Origin: Rhizobium esperanzae
GTDB lineage: Bacteria; Pseudomonadota; Alphaproteobacteria; Rhizobiales; Rhizobiaceae
Length of the DNA: 64,000 nucleotides
Direction: 5' to 3'
Assembly: GCF_002204185.1 (NCBI RefSeq)
Contig: NZ_MXPU01000005.1
Coordinates: forward strand, 1-64,000
The translations under genes were made by a program, and so were the position numbers. The notes under the pieces were generated by a model. It ran no database searches and was not told where the DNA came from. It saw only the letters and a program-made list of their open reading frames with translations. Below are positions 25,813 to 34,930 of this stretch, one piece after another; the first letter of the stretch is position 1, and each line of letters starts with the position of its first letter.

Positions 25813-27279
25813 TCACGTTGCAAACACCGGCGCTCTCCTGAGAGATGCCGATGCCTCCGGGTGATGCCGATTTGCGACAGGTCGGGCCACCCGATGCCAC
25901 GACACATAGGGGGTGGCCAGGCAACCGGCCGCCAAACCCGCCGTGGTGCTGAACAGCAGGCCGAGATCGGTGCCGCTTCCTGAAATCGCCGCAGAGGCGA
26001 TCTGTGAGATCGATGCCATAATGGCGGCGTTTCCGATAGCATGCGTCTCCCGATCGCCGGAGACGTGCCGGCCGGAGGCTCTGATAAGGCTGTACAAGAA
26101 GGCGGCGAAGAGAAGCGTGCCGGTCAATCCGATGTTGGACAACAATGCGGCGATGAAACTCGATGCTCGAACCGTTCCGAGGCCGGCGCCGAAGGTCGCG
26201 GTATCGACGAATGCGATCAATGCCAGCGTGTTCCAGGCGGTGCGCTCCTCGCCGGACTGCGATTGGAGTTTGTCCGACACGGTGGTGTTGACGAGGCTGG
26301 TGATGGAATTCCATGCATCGGGGATAAGACTGAGGGCTACGATGGCGCAAGGGATCAGGAAGACGGTTATCGCTAGGAAAGTCACGTGCGAGGTCTTTGC
26401 CGATCCTGCGACCATATGTTTGCAGCAGAACAGCACGAGCATGCAGACAACGAAAATCCCGGCGATATAGGCGGTTGTCGATGTGCAGAGCAGGATCGTC
26501 GGGCCGATGAAAAGCGTTGCTAGGCCGGCCATACGGCTTCGAACACGCTCCAGCCAGAGCAGAAGCGTGAACGAAAAATAGGCCAGTGCGACCGTCCCGT
26601 ATATGCTTGCTTCGGGAAAGGCGCCGACGATGCGTTTGAAGCCGCTGATCGTCTCGGCGGTATGCATGGTGTAATTCGCGTTTCTGATGACGTCGAGCAG
26701 GTAGGTCTGACCGGTCAGGAACGTTCCGATATCAAGCAACGCCAGAGCAAAACATGCGATTGATGCGACGATCAACTGCTGGGCGATGAACCGCTGATAT
26801 CCGAGCCTCGCAAGTCCCGACACCACCGCAAAGCAGGCGAGGTCGCCGAGCAGATAGACAGATTGGCTGAGATTGGACGAGCCTGGCGACAAGGGGGCGG
26901 CCACCGTCGACATCATGCCCGTCGCATCTCTCGCAGAGGAGTAGACGAGCGTCGCGCCCGCGAAAATGCGCGGCAGGAAAAAAGACGACACGACGGAAAA
27001 CAGCACGTAGGCGGCAAACCAGAAGCCGGGACCCGGATAGGCGATGCTAGCCAGCGCCGCTTGCGTCTGGACCGGACGCAACAAGGTGGCGGCAACGATA
27101 AACAGGAGCATTAGATGGCTTGGCTGGACACTGCTGCCACCGAGCGCAGGCAATTGCAGAGCCGCCGCTGCTCCCAGCAGCGTCAACAGGCAGAGGGTCG
27201 TCACTGCAAAAAGCGCGCCATTGACCATGGTGAGCAGGCCCAGCAGGAGAACGATGAAACCGAGCGGCTCTATCGACAT
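25813..27279 (-). CDS. Wzy-type polysaccharide polymerase (O-antigen ligase-like)
   Basis: A 488-aa, about 11-helix inner-membrane protein. A large periplasmic loop near residues 310-345 separates the later helices, and GAGLGTVRASS (about residue 361) fits the O-antigen ligase/polymerase domain (Wzy_C). In Wzx/Wzy pathways such a protein joins flipped repeat units at the periplasmic face. It lies downstream of the ExoF-like gene on the same strand. Start ATG 27279 has AGGA 8 nt upstream. A ligase role rather than polymerase cannot be excluded. Confidence 0.8.
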   Translation of the reverse strand: MSIEPLGFIVLLLGLLTMVNGALFAVTTLCLLTLLGAAAALQLPALGGSSVQPSHLMLLFIVAATLLRPVQTQAALASIAYPGPGFWFAAYVLFSVVSSFFLPRIFAGATLVYSSARDATGMMSTVAAPLSPGSSNLSQSVYLLGDLACFAVVSGLARLGYQRFIAQQLIVASIACFALALLDIGTFLTGQTYLLDVIRNANYTMHTAETISGFKRIVGAFPEASIYGTVALAYFSFTLLLWLERVRSRMAGLATLFIGPTILLCTSTTAYIAGIFVVCMLVLFCCKHMVAGSAKTSHVTFLAITVFLIPCAIVALSLIPDAWNSITSLVNTTVSDKLQSQSGEERTAWNTLALIAFVDTATFGAGLGTVRASSFIAALLSNIGLTGTLLFAAFLYSLIRASGRHVSGDRETHAIGNAAIMASISQIASAAISGSGTDLGLLFSTTAGLAAGCLATPYVSWHRVARPVANRHHPEASASLRRAPVFAT

Positions 27280-27401
27280 GCGTCTAATCCTGACCCTGGC
27301 AAACAGCTGAAATACTGCCTTGGCCGAATGCGGGCATCGGCAAGTCGATATGATGGGCGAGGCGAAAGCCGCCAGCTGTCGTTGCTGATCATCATCGTCT
27401 C

Positions 27402-28781
27402 CTAATTCGATCCCACCTGGGACATCCAGCCGCGGCCGGCTCGATTGTCCCCGGCCACATCAGATGACGGGTGTGTCGAGCTCTGCGTCTGGGGCGCGGA
27501 CTGCAGCGGCGAAATCGGCGCCTGAAGATCGGTGTCCAAGCCGATCTCGACGAGATCATGCGGCAGCAATGCGGTTTGCTCGTCGGCTACGATGTTGCTG
27601 GTGGTTCCGTCGTTGTCGCGACGCACAATCCTGTAGTTCTTCTGCGCTCTGCCAAGTCCCGGCGCCTCCATGTTCATCTGCGCAAGTTGAGCATCGTAGC
27701 CGGCCTGTTCGCCCAGAAGCTGGGCTACCTGAATATCGATCGCTGCCCTGCCGATCGCGAGGTTGACCTGATTCAGCAGCTCCTGGTTTTCGCTGTTCTG
27801 CCTGTTGACGATATTGATCTTGGAACGGTCGGCCTCGCTAAGGCCCTGACGAGCCGTAGTCAGGGCAACTTCGAGATCGATCAGAGTACCTTGTGCATCC
27901 GCAACCCAGCGGTCGACGGAGACCTGGCGGGAATTGCTGACCAACCCTTTGCTCACCAGACTGTTGACGTTGTCCAGTTCCTTTTGGGCAAGGTCAATCT
28001 GCCGCTTTTGCGAGCTGATCTTGGCCTCGAGCGACTCGACCTGCTGGCCGTAGAGGCGGGTGAGGTCATTCGCCGCTTCGATCTGGCTGTCGATATCGAC
28101 GCGGCGCAGCCGCATCAGGTTCAATTCCTGTGCCTTCAGCTTGTCGACGTCGGGCGTTCCCACGAGTTCGGCGGGAATCTCGAAGCTCTGCTCGCCGGCG
28201 ATTTCCGCGCGCAGCCGCGCCTGCCGCATCAGGAGATCGCGCCGGTTGAGGACGGCGGTTCGATAGGCTCCGGCTGCCTGAATCCGGTCGCGCTCGAAAT
28301 AGGTATTGTCCTCGCGTTCCCGCAGAAAGCCACCAGCGATGCTGACGGCCTTCATGACAGTCATCCGCGGTTCAAAAGGATAGCGTCCCGGGGTCTGAAC
28401 GGTGCCGGTCACAAAGATCGGCGCATGCTCGACTATCTCCAGGGCGATGTATGGCTTGCCGGGAAGTTCCGCCTTTTCGGCGAGTGCACTGGCGACGGCA
28501 TCGGCGAGTTCTTCGGTTGTTTTTCCGGTCGCCTGTACATGGCCGGCGATCGGGATCGACAGGTCACCGGTATCGTCGATGGTGTAGACGCCATCGACAG
28601 CTTCCCAGCTGGCATAGCGGGAATCCGCGGAACGCCATTCGACGACGCGCAGTCTGACCTTGTCTTCCGGCACGAGGGTGAATGTTTGTGCGTGGGCGAC
28701 GCTCCAGCCGGTCGGGCAGCAGAAAACCAGCAAGGCGAGGGCCGCGGAGATAACGCGATCGAGCAAGAATGTGGACTGCAT
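27402..28781 (-). CDS. ExoF-like polysaccharide export protein
   Basis: A 459-aa exported protein with a signal peptide ending AHA, then the Poly_export domain (about residues 37-120: LVPEDKVRLRVVEW, DDTGDLSIPIAGHV) and a SLBB domain (FVTGTVQTPGRYPFEPRMTV). Unlike short Wza, it continues into a long Gln/Glu-rich coiled coil (about residues 190-350), the ExoF layout of rhizobia. It should connect the inner-membrane synthesis machinery to the outer membrane. Start ATG 28781 follows GGAG and gives a proper signal peptide. Confidence 0.88.
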   Translation of the reverse strand: MQSTFLLDRVISAALALLVFCCPTGWSVAHAQTFTLVPEDKVRLRVVEWRSADSRYASWEAVDGVYTIDDTGDLSIPIAGHVQATGKTTEELADAVASALAEKAELPGKPYIALEIVEHAPIFVTGTVQTPGRYPFEPRMTVMKAVSIAGGFLREREDNTYFERDRIQAAGAYRTAVLNRRDLLMRQARLRAEIAGEQSFEIPAELVGTPDVDKLKAQELNLMRLRRVDIDSQIEAANDLTRLYGQQVESLEAKISSQKRQIDLAQKELDNVNSLVSKGLVSNSRQVSVDRWVADAQGTLIDLEVALTTARQGLSEADRSKINIVNRQNSENQELLNQVNLAIGRAAIDIQVAQLLGEQAGYDAQLAQMNMEAPGLGRAQKNYRIVRRDNDGTTSNIVADEQTALLPHDLVEIGLDTDLQAPISPLQSAPQTQSSTHPSSDVAGDNRAGRGWMSQVGSN

Positions 28782-28785
28782 TGAT

Positions 28786-29805
28786 CTATCTCCGTTTCGT
28801 TGCGATTGGCGGCGAGGGCGCGCGGGAGGGCGGATTGCCGAATTCGAGAATGCGGGATGGCGAGACGTGGCCCGCAAGAAGATCGGTGAGCGCCAGCAAA
28901 TTGCCGTTCAAACGTCCCCATCGGTCGACCAAGTGGTCGTTGAGCACTAGGCCCGATGCGTTCGCCAGGATGTTGCGGCCGATCTGTGCTATTGCACGGC
29001 CTTTCGACATCGTGCCCTTGCGGATCAGGTGGACAGGATTGGCAACCTGCGAATAGCCGAGTCTGCGGCCAGGCTGTCGCCCGGATCTGACGCCGAGATG
29101 CACTCCGCAGGCGCCTTCAACGCGCACGGATCTGCCGTAGTGGGCGATGGACCTGCTGAAATCGACATCCTCAAGCCAGCCATAGAGCGGCAGTTGCTCG
29201 TCAAACGCCAGCGCGTGTTCGAGAACGGGGGCGAGGCGAACCGCCATATTGCACCCGTAGGCATTATAGACATCCGTCACCCGGTCGGACCCTTCGCCGG
29301 CGGTGTGAAGAGCCTGCAGGGCCTTCGACATGTCGAGCCCCCCATCGAGGATGCCGTCGGCCAGGACCTCACCGGTGGCGATCGCGACGTCAGATTTCGC
29401 TGAAAAGACGGCTGCCATTCGCGACAGAAAGGTTGCGGCCGGAATAAAATCGTCATCCAGGAAGATCAGAACATCTGTGTCGGCGGCGGACGCCCGAATG
29501 ATGCTGTTGCGCTGAGAGGTCAGGCCGCGGCTGCCGATAATGATTTCCACGTCGAGACGGTCGGTGAGCCCGGCGGCATCGTCGATCCCCGGCACGCAGA
29601 CGATCAACCGCTGTGGCTGGTCCGGCAGACCGGCGAGGTAATTGACCGTTTCCAGCAGGATCGAAGGACGTCCCGCCGAAGCAATTCCGACGGAAATCCG
29701 CAATGGCCGGCTCGCGCTCCGGACCATCGCTTCGGTGTCGGAAGAAACAGGCGCCGGTCCGACCAAGCCGTCCTGCCTTGTGGTTTTTGCCGAATGCGCG
29801 ATCAT
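28786..29805 (-). CDS. glycosyltransferase family 2
   Basis: A 339-aa GT2 enzyme: nucleotide-binding start ISVGIASAGRPSILLETV (about residue 37), SRGLTSQRNSII, metal motif DVLIFLDDDFIP, and the acceptor-side GWLEDVDFSRS. It overlaps the end of the ExoP-like gene by 4 bp (ATGA) and stops 4 nt before the ExoF-like start, so it belongs to one operon. The donor sugar is unknown. Confidence 0.88.
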   Translation of the reverse strand: MIAHSAKTTRQDGLVGPAPVSSDTEAMVRSASRPLRISVGIASAGRPSILLETVNYLAGLPDQPQRLIVCVPGIDDAAGLTDRLDVEIIIGSRGLTSQRNSIIRASAADTDVLIFLDDDFIPAATFLSRMAAVFSAKSDVAIATGEVLADGILDGGLDMSKALQALHTAGEGSDRVTDVYNAYGCNMAVRLAPVLEHALAFDEQLPLYGWLEDVDFSRSIAHYGRSVRVEGACGVHLGVRSGRQPGRRLGYSQVANPVHLIRKGTMSKGRAIAQIGRNILANASGLVLNDHLVDRWGRLNGNLLALTDLLAGHVSPSRILEFGNPPSRAPSPPIATKRR

Positions 29806-31562
29806 GGCTGTATGCTCTTCGGCGAGTGGTTGATGATCGCGCCGAGGATCTCCGCGCCGACATTGCGCATCGTCTCGATAACGCGCATGGCGTCGTCGAT
29901 CGAGGTGCGTCCGTGCGAGGCGACCACCAGAACACCGTCGAGCTCCGGCGCGATCGCATTGGCATCCGGCGAAGCAGAGAATGCGGAAATGTCGACAAAT
30001 ATGGTGTCGAATTCCTTTTTCAGCTCGGCGAAGCTCAATTGCGTTCGGCGCGAACTCAGACGAATTGCCGGCGTCACGGTGTCGACCTTGCCGAGTGGAA
30101 GGAATTTCAGCGTCGGGCTGAGGGGCAAGGCCGCCGTCTGAATCAGTTCGCCGTTGTCGAGCACGTCGACGAGGCCGCTGGTACTATGGGGCGCAATCGA
30201 CTTGCTGAGTGATGATTTCTGTGCGGCCGCATCAATCAGAAGTGTCTTCGCTCCAGATGCCGACGATAGCACGGCAAGTTCGCTTGCGATGGTTGATGCT
30301 CCGTTGCCGGGATTGACGGCGACCACTCCGATGACGATCCGGCGTTTGCGCCGAAGCCCGACGACCGTTGCGCTCAACTCCGTCATGCCTGGAATAACCG
30401 AATAGGCGGCTGTACTGCTGCCCGTGCCGGCGGCGAGGAAAGGCGCCGGCTGGCCGTTGCGTGATCTTCTTGATGTCGCCAGAACGGTGACGAAGGGCAG
30501 ACCACAGGTTTCAGCGATCTGATGCGGGCGGACGAGCCGGCGGTCACTGGCATGTCTTATCATTGCGAGTGCGAGACCCGCGCCAAGGCCGACCGCCGCC
30601 GCAAAGGCGACGATAAGCGTGCTGCGCGGTCTCGCCTTCGAAAGAGGCAACATAGCCCGCGAGACGATCGTGGCGTCGGACATCGGATAGGTGATGCGCT
30701 GCTTTGCTTCGGTCAGTTGGTTCAAGGTGTTTTCATAAAGGGTACGGCGGGCATCCGTTGCGCTTTGCAGCTCCGCAAGCTTGAACTGGTCGCGGGGATT
30801 GCTCGTGAAGCTCGCCAGAGCGCTGGCGGCTTCCGCCAGCCCTCGCTGTTGCTCGGCCATGAATTTCGCCAGCCAGTCGCTGTACTGGCGGGCGGCGTTG
30901 GCCTTCATCGAGATATTCTTCTGGATATATTGCCTGGCGAGCGTGTCGGCGATGTCGACGGCCTTCTGAGGGGTCGATGCCGCAGCCGATATCTCGATGA
31001 TGGTCGAGCTTCCGATCCGGCGGATGTCCATCATGTTCAGCAGTTTGGCGGTTGCCCAGTCGTGGAGCCGCTCCTCCTGCGTTTGCGGTTGCGCTTCGCT
31101 CGCTCCGTTGCCCGTCGCGTCTTGCGATGGTGTATCCAGTTGTGAGGAAAGCTCTGTCAGCCAATTCTTCGCTCTGCCCTGCAGAGAAGGCGTCTGATCG
31201 ACAAACTCCGGATCATGGACGAGATCAAGCGCCGCCACCGCTCCGCCGACGACATCGCTCGATCTGGCGATCTCCAGCTGTCCTTCGATGAACGCATCTT
31301 CGGCGAAAGCCCTCTGCGCTTCAGAGCCGCTCACCTGGGGGAAGATCAAAAGCTGCGTGCTGGCAACGAAGGTCGGTTCGGCGGTCAGCAGGTAGGTTCC
31401 GGCGATTGCCAGAAATGCGATGGTCGTCACGACGATCCAGTGCCAGCGCATTCTCAAAAAGAAGAGCATATCCCGCAGGGTCAGCGGCGAATTCCCGCCG
31501 CCAGTGGCTGCTGCAGGCAGGGATATGGCAGAGACACCGCTGAAGATCGTGCTGGAGGTCAT
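29802..31562 (-). CDS. ExoP/Wzc-like chain-length protein with degenerate kinase domain
   Basis: A 586-aa inner-membrane co-polymerase. N-terminal Wzz domain with two helices (about residues 41-60 and 321-342) around a periplasmic coiled region. The cytosolic part resembles a BY-kinase but the Walker A reads NPGNGAST, with Ala in place of the catalytic Lys; Walker A' reads LLIDAAAQ instead of the usual LIDADLR; Walker B (FDTIFVDIS) keeps its Asp. The C-terminus ends NHSPKSIQP with no tyrosine cluster. It probably controls chain length without autophosphorylation, as a pseudokinase; that is inference. Start ATG 31562 follows AGGA. Confidence 0.85.
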   Translation of the reverse strand: MTSSTIFSGVSAISLPAAATGGGNSPLTLRDMLFFLRMRWHWIVVTTIAFLAIAGTYLLTAEPTFVASTQLLIFPQVSGSEAQRAFAEDAFIEGQLEIARSSDVVGGAVAALDLVHDPEFVDQTPSLQGRAKNWLTELSSQLDTPSQDATGNGASEAQPQTQEERLHDWATAKLLNMMDIRRIGSSTIIEISAAASTPQKAVDIADTLARQYIQKNISMKANAARQYSDWLAKFMAEQQRGLAEAASALASFTSNPRDQFKLAELQSATDARRTLYENTLNQLTEAKQRITYPMSDATIVSRAMLPLSKARPRSTLIVAFAAAVGLGAGLALAMIRHASDRRLVRPHQIAETCGLPFVTVLATSRRSRNGQPAPFLAAGTGSSTAAYSVIPGMTELSATVVGLRRKRRIVIGVVAVNPGNGASTIASELAVLSSASGAKTLLIDAAAQKSSLSKSIAPHSTSGLVDVLDNGELIQTAALPLSPTLKFLPLGKVDTVTPAIRLSSRRTQLSFAELKKEFDTIFVDISAFSASPDANAIAPELDGVLVVASHGRTSIDDAMRVIETMRNVGAEILGAIINHSPKSIQP

Positions 31563-31678
31563 GTCGTCCTAATCCAAAATGGGAAATCAAGGAATAACCA
31601 GGTAGTGGCGGCTTGGAGGGGACACGGGATCGGCGCATTTTCCGATCCCGGCGCTGTCGGCTGTCTGCCCTTGAACGC

Positions 31679-32380
31679 TCAGTACGATCCGCGCTGCGAA
31701 AACAGCGCAGGAATAGTCTTGGCGATGATGACGAAGTCTCGGGCAAGCGACCAGTTGTTGAGATAGTGGACGTCGAGAGAAACCCGGAACTCGTAACTGA
31801 CGTCGTTGCGCCCGCTGGTCTGCCATTGACCGGTCAGTCCCGGACGGACCGCCATATAGGCCCACATGTGTTCGCCGTAGCGCGGCAGTTCCTCGGCTGT
31901 GACCGGCCGCGGTCCGACGAGGCTCATTTCGCCACGGACAATATTAATCAGCTGCGGAAGCTCGTCGATGCTCGAGCGCCTGAGAATATCGCCGACGGCG
32001 GTGATCCTGGGGTCGTTCTTCAGCTTGCGCGTCGTTTCCCATTCGCTGCGGGCGGCCGGGTTGTTTTGCAGCAATTCCGTGAGCTGAGCGCTCGCATCGG
32101 GCTTCATCGTCCGAAATTTAAGGCATCCGAACGGCGCTCCGCCGAAGCCGATGCGCGTATGGGAATAGAAGACAGGGCCGCGGTCGGAGAGTTTCACGAT
32201 CATCGCGACGATCAGCAGAAGCGGAGAGAGCAGGATCAGGGCGGTGATCGCAACAAGAAGATCTACCGCACGCTTCGACGACCTACTCGCTGCACGAGGC
32301 CGGGCGTCGGGTAAATCGTCACCCTTAGCGGCCCGTCCGACGCGTGACCAAGCCTCAACACTATGTGCTTCCCATGCCAT
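31679..32380 (-). CDS. undecaprenyl-phosphate sugar phosphotransferase (ExoY/PssA-like)
   Basis: A 233-aa initiating enzyme that places the first sugar-phosphate on undecaprenyl phosphate. One helix (LLVAITALILLSPLLLIVAMI, about residues 41-61) precedes the catalytic domain with KFRTM, the acidic block and SIDELPQLINIV, SLVGPRPV, VRPGLTGQWQ. Start ATG 32380 is set by GGAG 6 nt upstream. It is the first gene of the minus arm, next to the AT-rich control region. The sugar (Gal-1-P or Glc-1-P) is not decidable here. Confidence 0.9.
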   Translation of the reverse strand: MAWEAHSVEAWSRVGRAAKGDDLPDARPRAASRSSKRAVDLLVAITALILLSPLLLIVAMIVKLSDRGPVFYSHTRIGFGGAPFGCLKFRTMKPDASAQLTELLQNNPAARSEWETTRKLKNDPRITAVGDILRRSSIDELPQLINIVRGEMSLVGPRPVTAEELPRYGEHMWAYMAVRPGLTGQWQTSGRNDVSYEFRVSLDVHYLNNWSLARDFVIIAKTIPALFSQRGSY

Positions 32381-32434
32381 CGCGGTCTCCAAAACATTGC
32401 CCGTCACAACCGTTGAAAGGTTGCTGCGCCGCAC

Positions 32435-32849
32435 CCAGATTGTCTGTTACCAAGGTCATAATCGTTAATTAATTCTTTATGCTAGGAAGCCTCACGCAGA
32501 TTTCCAAATACAGATCTGTGTCATCAATTCTTTTAATTGGCTCTATAATCTGCTGTTGGTAATCATTCTGCGCGTTAATTCAACAATCGTGTTGATATCA
32601 CAATTTCAATAATCGGCTATTTTTAAACCACTAAGTCTTCTTTATGAGCAATTTTGGCTGATATCGTAGAAACTATTATAGCATTTTAGAATGTTCTATT
32701 TTATGCGAGGAGTTTTTCGCATTTTTCTGAAGATAGATTTAAATTTTACGTTAGATGGCGCCGATGTTATTTGACTAACGTAATAATCCAATATAATTGA
32801 TGCAATGCAGCATAGGTGAGAGACCATTTTAGTATTAGGAGCGAATTGC
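32435..32849. promoter_or_regulatory. AT-rich divergent control region of the polysaccharide locus
   Basis: About 400 bp, strikingly AT-rich against its GC-rich neighbours from 32460 to 32830, separating the ExoY-like gene (minus) from the Crp/Fnr regulator (plus). It contains a TTGATATCA palindrome at 32592-32600, many A/T tracts and a good plus-strand promoter. It probably holds binding sites for the adjacent regulator and perhaps nucleoid proteins. No coding signal was seen. Confidence 0.6.
32771..32797 (+). promoter_or_regulatory. sigma-70-like promoter for the Crp/Fnr regulator
   Basis: TTGACT (32771-32776) and TATAAT (32792-32797) are near-perfect -35 and -10 boxes separated by 15 nt, slightly short of 17. 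The -10 box is 53 nt upstream of the regulator ATG. Confidence 0.55.
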
Positions 32850-33584
32850 ATGGACGGGATCATACATGCATCCGATCGCAGGCCCGGCATCGGCAAAGCC
32901 GCGATCTCGGCCAGCGGCATTCACCTCAACAGTCGCATTGTCATCGAAGACGACTTCCTTTCCTGCCGCTCGAGCATACGGCGTTTCCGACGCGGCGAGA
33001 TCATTGCCGGGGCGGGCGTTCTTGTCGACATGTTCGCTCGCGTGCATTCGGGGGTGGTCAGTGCAAGTACGATGCTGCCTGACGGCAGGGAATTCATCGT
33101 CGAGATCATTGCGAAATCAGGTCTGATCGGCGAGCTCGAGGTTTTGCGCCGACAGACATTGAACCTCGAATACCGGGCCGGTTCCAATTGCGAGCTGCAC
33201 TTCTTCGAGGGCCGGCTGCTGCGGGACATGTATGCCACCGATCCGTGCTTCCGCGAAAAAGTCTTCTCAAGGGCTTTGGCGCGTGTCTCGGAGCTTGAAC
33301 AAAGAATAATCGCCAATGCGGCGTCGACCCTGCAGGCAAGACTGGCGAGCACGTTGCTGCGGCTCTCGGCTGTTTACGGAAAAGATTCCGCAAACAGCGG
33401 CAACGAACTGACTATCTCGCAAAATGATCTGGCCGCGACGTTGCCGGCGTCCCGCGAGAAGGTCAATCAATGCCTACGGCGCCTCCGGGAATGCAAGATT
33501 ATCGACGGAGGGCAGGGTAGGATCCGAATTCTTAACCGCAAGGCGCTCGAGGCCTGTGCGAATGGCGCGTTTTCGGTGAAGTGA
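32850..33584 (+). CDS. Crp/Fnr-family transcriptional regulator
   Basis: A 244-aa regulator: an N-terminal cyclic-nucleotide-type beta-roll (about residues 25-140) and a C-terminal winged helix, with the recognition segment in SQNDLAATLPASREKVNQCL (about residues 191-210). The N-terminal cysteine cluster of FNR is absent, so it is not an oxygen-sensing Fe-S type; ligand unknown. Shine-Dalgarno AGGAG lies 8 nt upstream. It opens the plus arm and is divergent from the exopolysaccharide operon, so control of that locus is likely. Confidence 0.88.
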   Translation: MDGIIHASDRRPGIGKAAISASGIHLNSRIVIEDDFLSCRSSIRRFRRGEIIAGAGVLVDMFARVHSGVVSASTMLPDGREFIVEIIAKSGLIGELEVLRRQTLNLEYRAGSNCELHFFEGRLLRDMYATDPCFREKVFSRALARVSELEQRIIANAASTLQARLASTLLRLSAVYGKDSANSGNELTISQNDLAATLPASREKVNQCLRRLRECKIIDGGQGRIRILNRKALEACANGAFSVK

Positions 33585-34930
33585 TGCACCTGTCGCTTTC
33601 CGAGGCCCTCCGATCCGCCGCAGATGTCAGCCGCTTTCCAGGCCCCGGCACGCCAAGGATCGATCGCGTGGTCGTCATCGACGACTACTCGGTGGCCAGG
33701 GGCGGAGCGACGGGGCTGGCGGTGCTGTCGGCCAAGCTTTTTCGCGGCCTCGATATTCCCGTGACTTATATTTGCGGGGATGACGCCGCCAATGCGGAGC
33801 TCGCTGCCCTCGGGGTCTCGATGGTCGGATTGAACAGCCGCGACCTGCTGAGCGCCGAGCGTGCGAAGGCTTTCGTGACCGGCATTCACAATGGTGCGGC
33901 TGCCCGCATGGTCGCGAATTGGATTGCCGCAAGAGATACGGCGAATACCGTCTACCACGTCCATGGCTGGCACCAGATCCTGTCTCCCGCGCTTTTCAGG
34001 GCGCTGGCTCCGGTCGCGGCACGCTGCGTGGTTCACGCGCATGACTTCTTCACCGCCTGTCCCAATGGCGCCTTTTTCGATTACCAGGCGCAAGAGATCT
34101 GCCTTCGGCATCCGCTCGGTGCCGGCTGCATTGCGACGGCTTGCGACAAGAGAAGTTACTCGCACAAATTATGGCGGGTCGCCCGCGGCTCGAATATCCT
34201 CCGCTTGCTGAGGGCTGAAGCCGATTTCGGCCGGATCATCCTGCTGCATGAGAAGATGGCTGGCTTTCTCGTCGGCGCCGGCTATCGGCCCGAGCGGTTG
34301 ACGACGATCCGCAATCCCGTCGCCCCCTTGTCGATAGAGCGTGTCGAGGCGGAGGCGAACGACGAGTTTGTCTTCATCGGTCGGCTCGACGAGGAAAAGG
34401 GCGTGGAAGACGCCGTGGCCGCCACACGCAGAGCCGGCGCCAGGCTCTGCGTGATTGGGGATGGGCCGCTGATGCCGTTGGTCGCAACTTCCGGCGATCA
34501 CGTCAGGGCCGTCGGCTGGCAGTCGCATGCGGAAATCGGCACCACCATCCGCAAGGCGTGCGCCCTGTTGATGCCATCGCGTTATCCCGAGCCTTTCGGT
34601 CTCGTAGCGATCGAAGCGGCCAGGAGCGGCCTGCCGATCATCATGTCGCGCAGCGCCTTTCTCGCCGAGGAGATGGAACGCGCCGGTATGGCGTTTGCCT
34701 GCGACACGGCTGACGAAGCTGCCTTTGCCGAGACATTGACGCGGTTTGCCCAAATGCCAAGGCACGAAATCCGTGCCATGAGCGAGAGGGCCTTCCTGAT
34801 GTCGCCGGATCTCGCTTCGACGCATGAGGAATGGCGCGACGCGCTCCTTGCCGAATATTGCCGCCTGCTTTCGACGAATGTGGTTCCCGAGCTGACAGAC
34901 GCTGTGGCGACACAAGGAGTATTCCGTTGA
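33584..34930 (+). CDS. glycosyltransferase family 4 (1)
   Basis: A 448-aa GT-B glycosyltransferase. N-terminal Rossmann half with GGATGLAVLSAKLF; C-terminal nucleotide-sugar half with FIGRLDEEKGVEDAV and the E-x7-E signature (EPFGLVAIE) near residue 344. The ATG overlaps the regulator stop (TGATG), so translation is coupled; the frame also allows GTG one codon earlier. Cytosolic, probably adding a sugar of the repeat unit. Confidence 0.88.
   Translation: MHLSLSEALRSAADVSRFPGPGTPRIDRVVVIDDYSVARGGATGLAVLSAKLFRGLDIPVTYICGDDAANAELAALGVSMVGLNSRDLLSAERAKAFVTGIHNGAAARMVANWIAARDTANTVYHVHGWHQILSPALFRALAPVAARCVVHAHDFFTACPNGAFFDYQAQEICLRHPLGAGCIATACDKRSYSHKLWRVARGSNILRLLRAEADFGRIILLHEKMAGFLVGAGYRPERLTTIRNPVAPLSIERVEAEANDEFVFIGRLDEEKGVEDAVAATRRAGARLCVIGDGPLMPLVATSGDHVRAVGWQSHAEIGTTIRKACALLMPSRYPEPFGLVAIEAARSGLPIIMSRSAFLAEEMERAGMAFACDTADEAAFAETLTRFAQMPRHEIRAMSERAFLMSPDLASTHEEWRDALLAEYCRLLSTNVVPELTDAVATQGVFR

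Noticed and set aside
32592..32600. FNR/FixK box in the polysaccharide control region
   Set aside because: TTGATATCA is palindromic but lacks the TTGAT-N4-ATCAA spacing, so I list it only as a palindrome.
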